DNA of 64,000 nucleotides from Craspedostauros australis. Its lineage: Eukaryota; Bacillariophyta; Bacillariophyceae; Mastogloiales; Achnanthaceae. The translations under genes were made by a program, and so were the position numbers. Shown piece after piece: positions 42,564 to 54,119 of the stretch (its first letter is position 1; each line of letters begins with the position of its first letter). The notes below the pieces were generated by a model, which ran no database searches, was not told the origin of the DNA, and worked only from the letters and a program-made list of their open reading frames with translations. Location of the stretch: positions 744,001-808,000 of the forward strand of contig JAMXDE010000015.1 of the NCBI GenBank assembly GCA_026770025.1. Reading direction: 5' to 3'.

Positions 42564-44282
42564 TTATTCTGCTGCTGTTGCTGCTGCTCTTGGTATTGTC
42601 GCAGTTGCTGCGGTTCCAGTTGTTGTTGACTGTTGCGTTCCTTGCGCCACAACGACACCTTCGACTGGCTCTGCCTCCATCGCTACCTCTGTCGCATCTT
42701 GCATTAACTGCTGTGCAACAGCAGCCTCGCGGGCTGTTTGCTTTTGTGATGCGGCGATTTCATTGAGCTTGGTCTGCAGCTGTTTCGCCAGCCGTTTGGA
42801 GCTCGGCCGATCGCTGGCTTTGAAGGACCTCGCCCAGTGCATCGCTTCCACGATCGCGGCGATGCTGGGGTCGGACGACGTTGCGATGTCGTCTGGCAGC
42901 TCCGGCTGAGTTCCATTCGCAATGTAATCGCGTGCCAATTCATAGTCAGTGCCGGCGAATGGCTTGTAAGTGGTCAGGAGCTCGTAGAAGACGGAACCGA
43001 GAGCAAATACGTCCACCTTGTCCGTCTGCGGACCATCATAGATGTACTCCTCCGGCGCTCGTGATCGGCTGCCTTGGTGATTCACATTGTAGATGAAGGG
43101 GCAGATCTCAGGAGGCTCTTTGGATGTCAACAGGAAGCCACGGTTAAAGTCGTTGAGCTTGAACATGCCCGATCCTTCCTCCGTGAGCAAGAATTGATCC
43201 GACTTGATGTCCGTGTGGGCCACCGTTGGCGTATCGCCGTGGAACAGATGACTATCGCTCAATGCCGTGGCAACCTGCGTTGCGACTTGCAGCTTTTGGT
43301 AGGACGTGGCGGTCATGCTCTCCTGCGCGATCCAATGCTTCAGCGTGGTCGGGGCAGATTCCACGACGTGCGTGAAACCGCAGTACGCGTGCATGTTCAG
43401 GATGTGTGGGCTGGAGGTTGTTTGCTCCATCACGATGGCATCTATCCTGTGCTTGTCAAGGTCCTTCTCGTGATAGCTGTGATCGTACACTTGCGTCTTG
43501 ATGACATAGTTTGATCGTGCACGACCGTACAACCGCTGATCCACCTCGTTGCGCACCGTCCAAACATCTTTGCAACCTCCGTTCGCGATGTGCTTCACAG
43601 ACACCTCTCGCGAGTCTTTCTTCGTCATCTCGTGGCCGCTATCTAGCCGCATCCCAATCTCGTGGACGCTGTTGCAGATCGGGTGGGGGTTGCGTTCGAT
43701 TTGCCAATCGGCGACGAACGGACAACCGAGTTTCTCCGATTCCGGGATGAAGTGATTGCGTTCCTTCCATGCGCTCTTTCGAGCTGCTTCGAGTTCGAAG
43801 TCTGTAGATGTGAAATTGAAAGTCAGTACCTCCGGAGCAACAACCTTTCCTGTATGCAACGACGGATAATCGATACTGATAATCCTTGGTCGTGAGTGTT
43901 GCTGCTGTTGCTGCTGCTGAAAGCTGGGCTTGTCGTCAATGTTCAGTCTTCTGTTTTGTTCATCGACCCTTCGTGTCGACAGTGGCAGAAGGGCGACCGA
44001 TGCGATCACGCACATCAATATGATCCTTCTGTAGGCCTTGGGTGCCACCATCAATGATGAACCCAGCGGGATGACATGCTCCAGCCGTGTTCGCTGTCTG
44101 TTGACTTGTCCAGCTCTCAAAGATCTGTCTTGCGCTGTCGTGAATGGGAGTGGCGATGACAGAGACTTCGATGCGAATGATGACGATGATGGTGGTGGTG
44201 ACGATGACGATGCATCGAAAGTCAGCGACATCTTACCTCGCCCATCGCCGCGCAGCCGTTCCCTTCCTGCTTGTCGTCGCAT
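42564..44282 (-). CDS. Membrane-anchored protein kinase-like protein with altered motifs
   Basis: About 572 residues from the ATG at 44282 (another at 44231 is possible). A hydrophobic helix (IILMCVIASVALLPL) near 84-103 follows a Ser-rich N-terminus, so it is likely a single-pass membrane protein. A polyQ run follows. The kinase domain covers about 205-500: YVIKTQVYD supplies the ATP-site Lys, AHTDIKSDQ is the catalytic loop, LNDFNRG the metal-site loop, RAPEEY the APE motif, and VDVFALGSVFYELL subdomain IX. HRD is replaced by HTD, the loop Asn by Gln, and DFG by DFN. The catalytic Asp, metal Asp and Lys remain, so activity is possible but uncertain. The C-terminal tail is Thr/Ala/Gln-rich. 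I believe similar kinases form a diatom-expanded family, but could not check. Confidence 0.75.
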   Translation of the reverse strand: MRRQAGRERLRGDGRGKMSLTFDASSSSPPPSSSSFASKSLSSPLPFTTAQDRSLRAGQVNRQRTRLEHVIPLGSSLMVAPKAYRRIILMCVIASVALLPLSTRRVDEQNRRLNIDDKPSFQQQQQQQHSRPRIISIDYPSLHTGKVVAPEVLTFNFTSTDFELEAARKSAWKERNHFIPESEKLGCPFVADWQIERNPHPICNSVHEIGMRLDSGHEMTKKDSREVSVKHIANGGCKDVWTVRNEVDQRLYGRARSNYVIKTQVYDHSYHEKDLDKHRIDAIVMEQTTSSPHILNMHAYCGFTHVVESAPTTLKHWIAQESMTATSYQKLQVATQVATALSDSHLFHGDTPTVAHTDIKSDQFLLTEEGSGMFKLNDFNRGFLLTSKEPPEICPFIYNVNHQGSRSRAPEEYIYDGPQTDKVDVFALGSVFYELLTTYKPFAGTDYELARDYIANGTQPELPDDIATSSDPSIAAIVEAMHWARSFKASDRPSSKRLAKQLQTKLNEIAASQKQTAREAAVAQQLMQDATEVAMEAEPVEGVVVAQGTQQSTTTGTAATATIPRAAATAAE

Positions 44283-45766
44283 GTTGCGCGGTGGATGATG
44301 AATGATCGTCAAAACTGCGAAACTGTGAAGGCCCACTTTGTGTTGTCTCCCTGAGCTGAGATTGTATCGGCAGCAGAGAAGTGGTACCTCCGATCAGGTA
44401 TGGGAGTAGGAAAGCTACCGTGAAGGTGAAGGTGGATGTGGAGGTGAGCAGAAGTGAGCGGCGTGAGATGTGTGAGAACTTGTAGTCGCAGTATGTCTGT
44501 ATGTGTGTGCGTATCACGCGCATTGCTGGGTTGCGACGATTTTGTCGGAAGGCGCGTCACTCTGAAAATCAGACCGTTGGAGTTTCGCCCATCCAAGGCG
44601 GAAAGCCGGGACGCTATGGCGCACCTTGGAGGTCGACACGCGTTGGTGTTCGTAATTCGAAGGAAGGAAGACATTCAGAACATGATCATATTTTGTATAC
44701 CTCTCCCATGGTATACGTTATTGTGGTTGTTCTTGCGCTGAGTTGACAATTTTACTGCTCCCATGGATGACGATCTTCGCGCTTTTTGCCTGTGCATGTG
44801 CTATGTGGCTTGCACAGCTTGGCATCACCACCGGCATTCACATGTGGATTAAACCTTCGTTTGAGTCTAAATCTCCGCTTCGTCTTCGCATTGCGCAACG
44901 ACAGAAGTGACATCAAGATCATCTTGACATCCCGCATTCCGTCGTTCTCCTCAACCTGCATGTCTGGGATACCGGCAAAGTGATATTATGCCGCCACCAC
45001 AGAATGCCAGAACATGGTGCTGCAACGCACACAAACTCCTCTCGGAGCTTTCTTCCTCTGGTGTTTCTTTTCCGTCTTCGACTTGGAATCTCGCGGCTGT
45101 GGCGTTTCTTTTTTGGCATCTGTTCGGCATCAGTGTTGGTACAGTAGCTCCTACGAAAACAGCATCCGAGCGAACGAGTACCCGTACCATGTGGACTACC
45201 ATGCATGCGCGAGCGTAACCTTTTCAGGGTCGTGCACGGTGGTCATGGCTCTGTGCCGTACGAGCTATGAGGAAGCACGTGTGATGATGAGTATCTCGGC
45301 AGCTGTTGCTGGTCGAATTGGTGTATGGTCGTGGTCGCAACGTCACGGCAGCGACGAGTGGGCAGCTGTTCGTTACGTTCTCCACTTGTATTCTCGCGGC
45401 TTCTGTACCATACCATACTCTCTAGTGTGCGCATCACACGACGAAGTGCTCCACCAATAATGGAAGAAGGCCACCCCAGAGGGGCAGAAGTCATCGCCAT
45501 CGTTCGCTCGTTCATTTGTGCGCGGTTGTTGTTGCGGAACGGCTGGCGGATCAAACCTCTCGGTTCATCCCTGAAGCAGCTCGACGCCAACCAAATGCCT
45601 TTTCAAAAATGTTCAATTGGGCTAGAGTAGTATTAGGATCGTATAATTTGTATAGTTGTAAATTTCAAAATGTAGAAGAGGAGTAGGAGTAGGAGTGCGA
45701 GTAAGGCACTCTATGAAAAAGTGTACCACCTCCGTGTTTGCTGCTGCTGGCATGATGGCATCGCGT
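44283..45766. other. Intergenic region, no gene seen
   Basis: Contains the kinase promoter and the 3' region of the HSF gene. Short open frames have no family motif. GAGTAGGAGTAGGAGT repeats occur near 45675-45695. Confidence 0.45.
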
Positions 45767-47452
45767 TTAGCGCTTGCGATCGAAGAGCGAGGCATGGATA
45801 TCGAATGGGGTGATGTGCTTCATGTTTTGCAGTCTCCGGAGCAGCTCCACATCTGCTGTGGAGATGTTTCCAGCCAAGTTTGGCTGCTGCTGCAATGCCC
45901 TTCCTTGCACTGCGACGGCCGTTGCGGCTTGCCTCACCAGATGATCCGCAAGAATCCTGGAGGCAGTCACGGCTTGCTGTGCCAGTATCTGTTGCTGGAT
46001 ATGCGCTGAGATGAAGTTCGTCGCAGGAGCGGCCGCTGCTGTCGAGGTTGCTGCTGCGTGAGAAACTTCTGGCGGGGCTTGGCTTGTGTTGCTGGTGATG
46101 CCCAGGAACTTGTTGAGCTCAGCCGACCTCCCTTCGGTCTTTATCGTCTCGATGACGGCATTGAGCACACGCGAAGTCATTTCCAGATTTGGCTTGTCAT
46201 TCGTGGGTTCGTTTGTTCTCGTTTCCAGTCCTCGGCGTACGACAGGAACGTCCTGGAGATTCGGCTTTTGCACGGCAGGAGGCGCGGTGAATCCATGCAG
46301 CGCCACGTTTTGAGCCATGCCGTGCGCGATGGGCGACACGAGGCTGGGGTGGTAGAGAGGCCCAGGCGCTTTGCGGTTGCAGTCTGTTCGGGTGTTGCTG
46401 ACCGAGAAGACGCTGCGAGCACCGCCGATGTTGATGGCCCCGCTGCCGCTGGCGTTGCTGCGGGAGCTGATGCTGGCACTTGTGCTGGTGCTGTTGGCCA
46501 CGCTGCTGTGGTCGCCGTTCGTCAGGATGCCTTCCATGTTGGGTTTTCCCAGCGAAAAGCTGAGAATCCTGTTCATCGGGGACATCGCCAAGGGCGGTGT
46601 TCTTGGCGTGAATGGGGCGTCGGCGATGCCACGCATGCGGACGGGAGCAGCGCTTGGGGTAGAAGCATGATGCTTCTGCTTGCCGACGCAACGAATGGCA
46701 GAGCACGCGCCATGGTCGCCACGTCGGAAGGTCTTGTGCTTGAAGATGTCCGAGTTTCTTGTTTCACGTTCATGGACGCGTGTGAACCCCCATCGCCCAA
46801 GCTTGCGAACAAAGGAGGACATGTTGCGGATGTTGAATATGTCGGGCATATGATTCCTCGTGAAGCGCTTCGGGTCCCTGATGGTAAATGCGCTGCCGTC
46901 TGGCATCCAGACCAGGACGTCGGCATTAGCCTCATCGTCCAGAACGGACATCAGCAGTTCCGGGAAGGTCTGCTTCCTCTCATCCAGGGTTGCTTTGGCA
47001 ACGGCGCTGGCTGCGGCATTGCTTGCTGCCTTGTTGGTGGGCTGGGATGGGCCGATGGATGACTTTTTCGCGGCAGAGAGCTCCGCGGAGCTTTCGTGAG
47101 GTGCGCTGGGTTTTGCCGTGGTCAGCAAAGCGTTGTGATGCCTTTTCTTGAGCGGGACCGCGGTATCCGATGGCTTTCCTGTGCCGTTGCCATCATCGGC
47201 GGCTTCAGCGGCCAACGTGGTTGCTGCGTGCACCAACGTCATCAACGCTCTTTTCGCGTTGTCGGTGCTGCTGCTCACGGTGCCGTACCTGTTGCTCTCA
47301 TTCGGAGAGGTGGTTGGATCTGTCATCGAAGGCGATGCTGCTGGTGTTGATGTCGATGTTGATGTCGAGGTCGATGTTGAAGACGGAGAGCACAACGATG
47401 ATGGAGATGATGGTGGCCCTGTTGTTGGTTGTGTGATGGGAGATGATAGCAT
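45767..47452 (-). CDS. Heat-shock-factor-type transcription factor
   Basis: A 561-residue protein from the ATG at 47452; the frame is open further upstream without an ATG. An HSF DNA-binding domain lies at about 158-245. It begins TFPELLMSVLDDE, contains the recognition-helix region NMSSFVRKLGRWGFTRV, and ends with IFKHKTFRRGD. I see no clear heptad-repeat trimerisation region after it, which is common in diatom HSF-like proteins. The flanks are low complexity (Ser/Thr/Pro at the start, Gln/Ala near the end), and helices occur at TSRVLNAVIETIKTEG and HIQQQILAQQAVTASRILAD. HSF-like factors are the largest transcription-factor family in diatoms, and many are not heat-specific. Target genes are unknown. 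Confidence 0.88.
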   Translation of the reverse strand: MLSSPITQPTTGPPSSPSSLCSPSSTSTSTSTSTSTPAASPSMTDPTTSPNESNRYGTVSSSTDNAKRALMTLVHAATTLAAEAADDGNGTGKPSDTAVPLKKRHHNALLTTAKPSAPHESSAELSAAKKSSIGPSQPTNKAASNAAASAVAKATLDERKQTFPELLMSVLDDEANADVLVWMPDGSAFTIRDPKRFTRNHMPDIFNIRNMSSFVRKLGRWGFTRVHERETRNSDIFKHKTFRRGDHGACSAIRCVGKQKHHASTPSAAPVRMRGIADAPFTPRTPPLAMSPMNRILSFSLGKPNMEGILTNGDHSSVANSTSTSASISSRSNASGSGAINIGGARSVFSVSNTRTDCNRKAPGPLYHPSLVSPIAHGMAQNVALHGFTAPPAVQKPNLQDVPVVRRGLETRTNEPTNDKPNLEMTSRVLNAVIETIKTEGRSAELNKFLGITSNTSQAPPEVSHAAATSTAAAAPATNFISAHIQQQILAQQAVTASRILADHLVRQAATAVAVQGRALQQQPNLAGNISTADVELLRRLQNMKHITPFDIHASLFDRKR

Positions 47453-50323
47453 CGTTGCTTTGTCAAGAGAGATGGATGTCGTTGTCACCAACGCCGTTAT
47501 GCAGAATATGATTGGTGATGTTGTGATCGGTGATGGCGATGATGATGTGCGAGCGTGAGTGCGATTGCGTTGTTCGGTGTCGTTGGAGTGATGTGCGTCG
47601 TCAAAACGGGTTCGAAAAGAAGTGACCACAGCAACTGCAACGAAACCAAAGAGAGCGTGAGGCTCGTAGTGCGAGGTGGGGGTGACAGAGTGAGAGTAGG
47701 AGTGAGGGTGATGGGCGGTGGAGTGAGAATGAGAGCGAGGGTGAGAGCGAGAGTACTCGTGATGTGGAGGTCGGGATTGGGAAAAGGAATGTTCTCATGT
47801 TTCTGTTGGGAGAAAGGCTCGCTGTCACCTGGAGAAGTTTGGGTGATTGGCGGATCGCAGCAGTTCTGCCAGCGACGTCGCTGAGATTCGGGGGCTTTGA
47901 TCCGCAGCACTGATCATGGACGAGCATTCCCATACCCAATCATCCATCGCACGTGTACCAACTCCTACTGGCAAGTACTCGCACGTCCACAGTTCCGCGC
48001 TCATACCAAACAAACCTACCAGGCTGGGACCGCAGGACTCGGCATTTGCTCGTACCCGCTGTACCTCGTCTACCTGCCCTACCATGTCCACCTACCTTTC
48101 TCCCAATAGCTGAATCTATTCTTCGCCGTGGCGAGCGATCACTGGCAGAACAGCCGTGGCAGCCAGATACCGTAAAGGCGTTCGCTGACGCACACGAACA
48201 AGAGGAGCGATTGTCAATCCTCTGATGTTGGTGGAGGCCGCCTCCTTGTGCGAGTTCGTGCCAGTGCGCTGTGGGTTCTTGTAACTACATGATGGTTCGT
48301 TTTATTTCGCCTTCAAGGTGTTCGTTCCTATCACACCACCCAGAATGTGAGTGTCGGCATTTGGATCCGTCAATGGATTGGAACGCTTCCGTTCCTCGCA
48401 TCATTCGTTTGGGGAAGCCGAAGCGAATCGGCCACGGTCGTGCGAGATGCAGCCAACAAAATTAGAGCTAACACAACACCAAAGCATTTCTTGTCTGTCC
48501 TCTCTCAAGGCAGCGCAGGCATGCGGGAGCATAAGTCCGCTGGCATAGTCGCACGAGTGCTCTCGCTCGTGCTCGTACACAAAATAGGACATAGCAATTT
48601 CGTGTTCCTGGAAGTAGAAGATGCGGCACGAAAGGAAGTATCACAAGACGGAGAACATTGGGAGACCATCATTGAAGCAAAACCTCACAAGGCCATTCGT
48701 GAAACATTGGTACTGGGCACTGGTCCACGACGCATGTCCATGTCACGACATCTCCATCCGAAGCCGAACAAGAGAGGTAGACTCCACCCAAGCTGGAAAA
48801 GCGTGACACGAATGCTACCTAGTACATTAAATACAAAGGTCGGCAGAGCGCATTGAATCGCTCAGGTCCTTGGCACAGTTTCGTGCGTACTTGATGAAAA
48901 CAACCGAACAGGGATTCCTATTCCGCGGACAGTCGTTAAGACCTCTGTTCCTCTCTTCGTGCTTGTTTCCTTTTTCTTTCCTGTCTCTCTCCCTCGTTCT
49001 CTCCCCTTGTTGTCTCTGCTTACTTTTTGGTGTCGAGTGATGCAATTTGGTTTCTCTTTCAGGAAGGTGGAAACAGTTCTCGCCAGACTTTTGCAAGTTC
49101 CGTTCGGCCAGGCCGCACCAGAATGATGGTGGAGATGCCGAACAACGGAATGGTCCATGCAATGATGCCGTGCCATACCCCCACCGTCCTGCGCGTATTG
49201 GCACGAGTTGGCACGACAGTTCGCTGTGTACCACCCCCAGTGAGCATAGTAGGTGCTGAGGTGGGGTATACTCGCACCCGGACTTTTGGCGCACCAACGA
49301 CAAGGGGCTGGTTGTTTTGTCATCTCGCCTCAATGACATTCTTGGAGACGACATCATGATGCCCAACGAATGACGCATGGTAGCACAAAAGAAGCACACC
49401 AAGAACGATACCAACCACGGCTGTTGTGGTCTCGTTTCTGCATGCTCTTTACCGTGGACAGCGCTCGTACATACTTCTCGTTCCATTGCTGCATGCTGCG
49501 ACCTATGACCCCATTCAGGATACAAAGGTATTATCGTGCCGATTTTTAGTTTGAGGGCTTCGTTCATCCTAAAATGTTGTAGAGAGTATATGCTTGAAGT
49601 AAGAAGCTCCTGATCCTTGTAGTTAAAAAGTTTATATTTTTCGCATTAGTCTATTTCTAAACACGTTGGGCATGCGGACGTAGACGTGCAATTGGGTTTG
49701 GAAACTCCAGTCGTGCTTCGATTTTGTTATCCAGTCGTGCCCATCATCGACACAATCACATTTCGCGTTGGTGAGGCGGTTGGTTTCGAAGAAATGTTGA
49801 GGATTGCGTGGCAGCGGTAGGCATGCCAAGGATGCTGATTCATCTGGGCCATGGATCAGTTGTCAAAATTCAGAGTTGTGGGCTAGTGGGTGATCTAGAT
49901 CTTGACCCCCAGCTTGACTTTCACACTGTCTTGTTCTCGGTTCTACTGCCGTTTATGTCCCAGGACGTCGATCTTTGTCCATGTCCCAATCAGCACACAC
50001 TGCCTTCCCTCCATATGCCTACTCTTTATTGCGGCCTTGTCCTCATTTCAGATCTATTCTCTGTTGGTTCCTTTGGGCGTCTTCTCTGCTCGTTGTCGCC
50101 AACAGCCATCTCTGGCTGCTGGCTGTTGTTCATCTGCTCTCCTCTCGGCTTGGTATTTTCGTGTCAGTGAATCTGCAAGCACATGAATCACAACATGAAA
50201 ACAACATGGAGAACAACACCACTGCCACCAGTCTCTTTCCACACCATGCCAACAGCTCAGCAGATGACCTTGGCATCCCCTGTCCAATGGGAGCAAAGCA
50301 AGTTGCGCAGGACTTTGTATTAA

Positions 50324-50341
50324 CACACTAAGCTTAGTGTG
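50324..50341. repeat. 18-bp perfect palindrome
   Basis: CACACTAAGCTTAGTGTG reads the same on both strands. It lies 12 bases before the left copy of the 19-bp repeat that flanks the non-LTR retroelement. Confidence 0.95.
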
Positions 50342-50352
50342 AAATAGTGCTA

Positions 50353-50371
50353 TATTTTGCATACTAAAGAA
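50353..50371 (+). repeat. Left target-site duplication of the non-LTR element
   Basis: TATTTTGCATACYAAAGAA, with T at the variable position here and C in the right copy (57621-57639). One mismatch in 19. Confidence 0.8.
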
Positions 50372-50612
50372 TGTCCCGTGGCTCTTCCACAGTTGATGAT
50401 GTACGTAGGACCAGTATGAAAATTCTCACATAGAACCTGGAGAATCAGTACTAGAACAAAAGCTTTGACAATGGTGCGCACAGGCGCACAAAACGGCTCT
50501 GGCAAAGTCAACCAGAGCGCTCGATCGACGCCGACCATGGCACAAGGATGTCCAGGACAAGGAGGCCAAGGTGGCAAGCGACTCTCTAGGCAACAAGACG
50601 CCAAAAAAAAAC

Positions 50613-51984
50613 ACTGAAAACAAGAACCATTGGACTTGGAGTCATCAGCACAAGAGAAGTTGGGGTGACATCCTCCGCAAAAGGAATCTGATGACATGGG
50701 GCTTGGAACCTTTCCAAGCTGCATCTGGGGAAGAGGGCGCACTTGACGAGCCCATTGCCTTTGTGAAGGAGATGAGGGACAATCTGGCAGACAGGGCATC
50801 CTTTGAACAGTGGAAGCAGCTATTCAGCAATGCGTACAACAACAAACTAACTGCAGAATCCAACCTGCTGATGGTGCAAATCATGGTGCAACTGTTGGCA
50901 ACATCCAACATCTTCTCCTCTTCGATGTGGAATTTGGACAGATCCTATCCACACATGTGACAGCCATGTGGATTGAAGCAAGTATGGTATTCATGGAGGC
51001 CAAGAGCATCCATCTTGACAAAACGAAGATGAAGACGTTCCACAGGCCAACTCTCCAAACCCCACATCCAAACAGAAGTCATGCAAGCCAAAAAACAAAG
51101 TAATGGCGTACCCATGGAAGAACCCACAAGCTTGAGAACTGGTGAGCATCAATGATGTCCTCAGCAACATCCACAAGAGCTTCTTTGATGTGTGTCTGCC
51201 AATGTCAAGGGAGGGCAGTGATACTCTGTTGGTGCAAGTCATCGCAGGATTGAACGTGTTACGTGCATTCATTTTCCGCACTGACTCCAAGGCGAAAATC
51301 CTGGCATGGCGGAGAAGCAAAAAGCTATGACCCTGGATGGCCGCGGACGTTGCATGGACCAGCTGTGAGATGCTGAAGCAATTCGTAGAGAGTCTCTATG
51401 CAAGAACAGGATTCATAACCTACATATTCATTTGGGTTGGCCACAAACAGGAGCTCGACACTTTTGAGGATGATGGAACACTAGTAACAGCTGCGATGGC
51501 TTTCAGGAAGTCTGACATTCAGGAACACAACATTGTGGCAGCAGGCTGGCTGTTTGGCAGCCACAGCACCATGAATATGGAGGATTTGGTAGAAGGAATC
51601 AATGAGCATGAGGTTGTGAAGAACCAATGCGTAGTTCAACTTCACATCCATAAGATTCAACTGGTGAAGAAGAGAGGACAACGATCCGAATTGGATGGCT
51701 ACCACAACTGGCCAAGAGCCACCCACATAATGTGCAGCAAGTCAAAGCCCAGATCCTGCCATGTCGTGATGAAAGACATGTTCAACAACTGTGCAGACAC
51801 AGTACTCCTTCTTGGAAAACAGATGAGGTTCATGCTGGACGCTCTTGACCAACAGTTCTATCACCTACCCTTGGAACTCGCGAACTTGAGTTCAATGGTA
51901 GCGCATCAGGTCGCATTCGAACAGAAAATGGTGACAGAGGGCATGTACTCTATCATGCAGTTGGATGTGGAAGTGCTGATATGA
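50613..51984 (+). pseudogene. N-terminal region of the non-LTR element, unknown
   Basis: Fragments in several frames, for example about 50700-50960 (ESFVKEMRDNLADR-like helical text) and 51337-51984 (helical, with NGSHSTMNMEDLVEGINEHE-type sequence). I recognise no endonuclease motif. This would be the part before the reverse transcriptase and may include an ORF1-like nucleic-acid-binding protein. Confidence 0.45.
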
Positions 51985-52501
51985 AGACTCACTCTGCGCG
52001 AGGTCATCATGAATCTTTGGCCTTTCGAAGACCCAGACTACACATTGTTCATGTCAGTGGATACAGACAAGTCCGACCGCAATCGCACCTTTTTCATCTT
52101 CCATCCCAAATGACAGGTGGAAGCGCGGGGACTGATTTCCAAACTACCATTTATTTTGCAGCAAAAAGCTGGATCACGCTCTTTTCGAAGAATACAGCAA
52201 ACACAACATACACAGATGCGTGGAGGAATTATTGGCAACAGCAAAGGCCCAAGGATGGACCATGACACAAGAGCAGCGCCTCCAGTTCAACAAGCTCCTG
52301 GAACAAACGAACCAGATCAGGCAGCTTGCGGAGAAAGGGTGCAGAAAGTTGAAAATTGGGGAAGTTGCATGGTCACCAGAGATACAACGCTCTCAGGACG
52401 TGATTCAACACTGGTCACTTGAGGTGAAGCATCTCCTGGGTGTGAAAGTGAACTCCTCTCTTTGGCGGCAAGCCAGAAAGCGGGTAGGCCTCTAGGAAGG
52501 C

Positions 52502-54119
52502 ATGAATCTCCAACATGCACAGCAAATATGCTCTGAAGCATACAAAGCCTACTACATGCAGAAAAAGGGACACAAGCAAGCGAAGCAAGACCACCTGGTG
52601 CGGATGGCGAGACAACGACATGACTCGAACGAACAGGAGTACAAAGACTCTCTACAAATGCTCCTGAACAGGGAGAAGCAGCAAGAGCAAGCCAGCTGCC
52701 TCAGAATGGCGTTCGGGCAAGGCAAATTGATGACCACCAAAGTTCTGTTAATGGACAACAAAGGACAGCTGCATGAATGTAATGAGCAGTACAAGATAGT
52801 CACAGCGTGCATCCGGGAAAACAAGAAGAGGTTCTCCCAGGCCAACAGCGCCCCCTGTATGATTGGCCAGGGCAAGCAACTCATGGACCATATATGGATA
52901 CCAGAACTTGGACGACAGCTCGTTGAGACAGAGGCACCCATACCAGAGACAATTGACCCCATGATCAGGGTTCTGTTGGAGTCCCTTGAGTCTATTGTGC
53001 AGGACAAGTCGGAACTCACTGTAATGGAGCATTCGAAGGCCTGGAAAAAGCAGACGGAGCTCGCCAATTCAGAGCTGAGCTGTCCCCATTTTGATCATTG
53101 CAAGGCTGCTGCAACGGTTCAGGCACTGGCCCACATGGATACAATGCTGAAGGAGGCCCCATACCAGACCGGGCATTCCCCAACACCGTGGCAACGCGTT
53201 ACCGATGTGGAAATTCTCAAGAAGGCGCAAGTGTTCAACATTGAAAATTGCGTACGATACAGCTCATGGACGCGCAGTTCAACCTGAACAACAAGCGGCT
53301 CGGCAAACAGATGATGCAGACGGCGGAGAAGGCCGGCTGGCTATCGGGCTTTCAGTTAGGGAGTCGAAAGCGCAGATTGGCGATGAGTATTGCACTGAGC
53401 AAGCAGCTCACCATTGTCCTCGGATTCCAACAGAAGGAAGTGTTCTGTTCCAATGATGCAAAGTCATGTTACAACAGGATCATACCCAACTTTGCGGCTG
53501 CGGCGATGATGGCCGCGGGTGCGAACGGATCGGCTACAAGGAGCATGTTCAAAACCATACGCGATGCCAGACACCACATCAGCACTGCATACGGAGTGTC
53601 CAGCAGGTGCTACAATAAGGCACTGACTGTGACATGCATGGCATTGGACAAGACAATGGGGCAGGCCCTGCAATCTGGGCTGGTATCAGCTCTGTCATGT
53701 TTAAGGCCATGACAAGACTGGGCCACATGTTGGCCTTGTCCAATCTACCGGGAGAGTTTATACCAGTGCTAGGCTCGGCGTTTGTTGATGATACCAACCT
53801 GATTCGACTCGAGCAACGGGAGCACGATGGTGCCGATACCGAAGCCTTGAAACAGACAGTCCAGGATTTGAGCCAACTGCTGCAAGTTACAGGAGGAGCG
53901 CTGGTACCAGAGAAGCCAGCATGGTGGGCCATCCAACCGGAGTTCAACACCAATAAATGGGAACGGCGCGATGCCAAGGCCACCACCAGTATTCGCATCG
54001 ACGAAGGACAAGGTACAAGAGCGGAGATCCCCAACAAGACAATGGATCAGCCGCTGTTCACCCTGAGCGTGCTCATTGAGTTTGACAGAGACAACAGGGA
54101 GCAAGTGAGGCGGTTGTGA
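52502..54119 (+). pseudogene. Reverse transcriptase remnant (broken frames)
   Basis: The frame shifts at least twice. The first piece (52502-53287) is the helical pre-RT region and fingers (CPHFDHCKAAATVQALAHMD, TPWQRVTDVEILKKAQ). The second (about 53248-53640) carries motif A, with the catalytic Asp in CSNDAKSCYNRI. The third (about 53640-54119) carries motif B (GQDNGAGPAIWAG) and motif C (FVDDTNLI). All three key motifs are legible, but the frame changes between the first and second pieces near 53250 and again near 53640. Confidence 0.85.

Larger units (their letters stand above)
47453..50371. other. Intergenic region of 2.9 kb, no gene seen
   Basis: Contains the HSF promoter. Short open frames up to about 110-170 codons occur, with no family motif and mostly no ATG. 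An 18-bp palindrome lies near the right edge. Confidence 0.4.
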
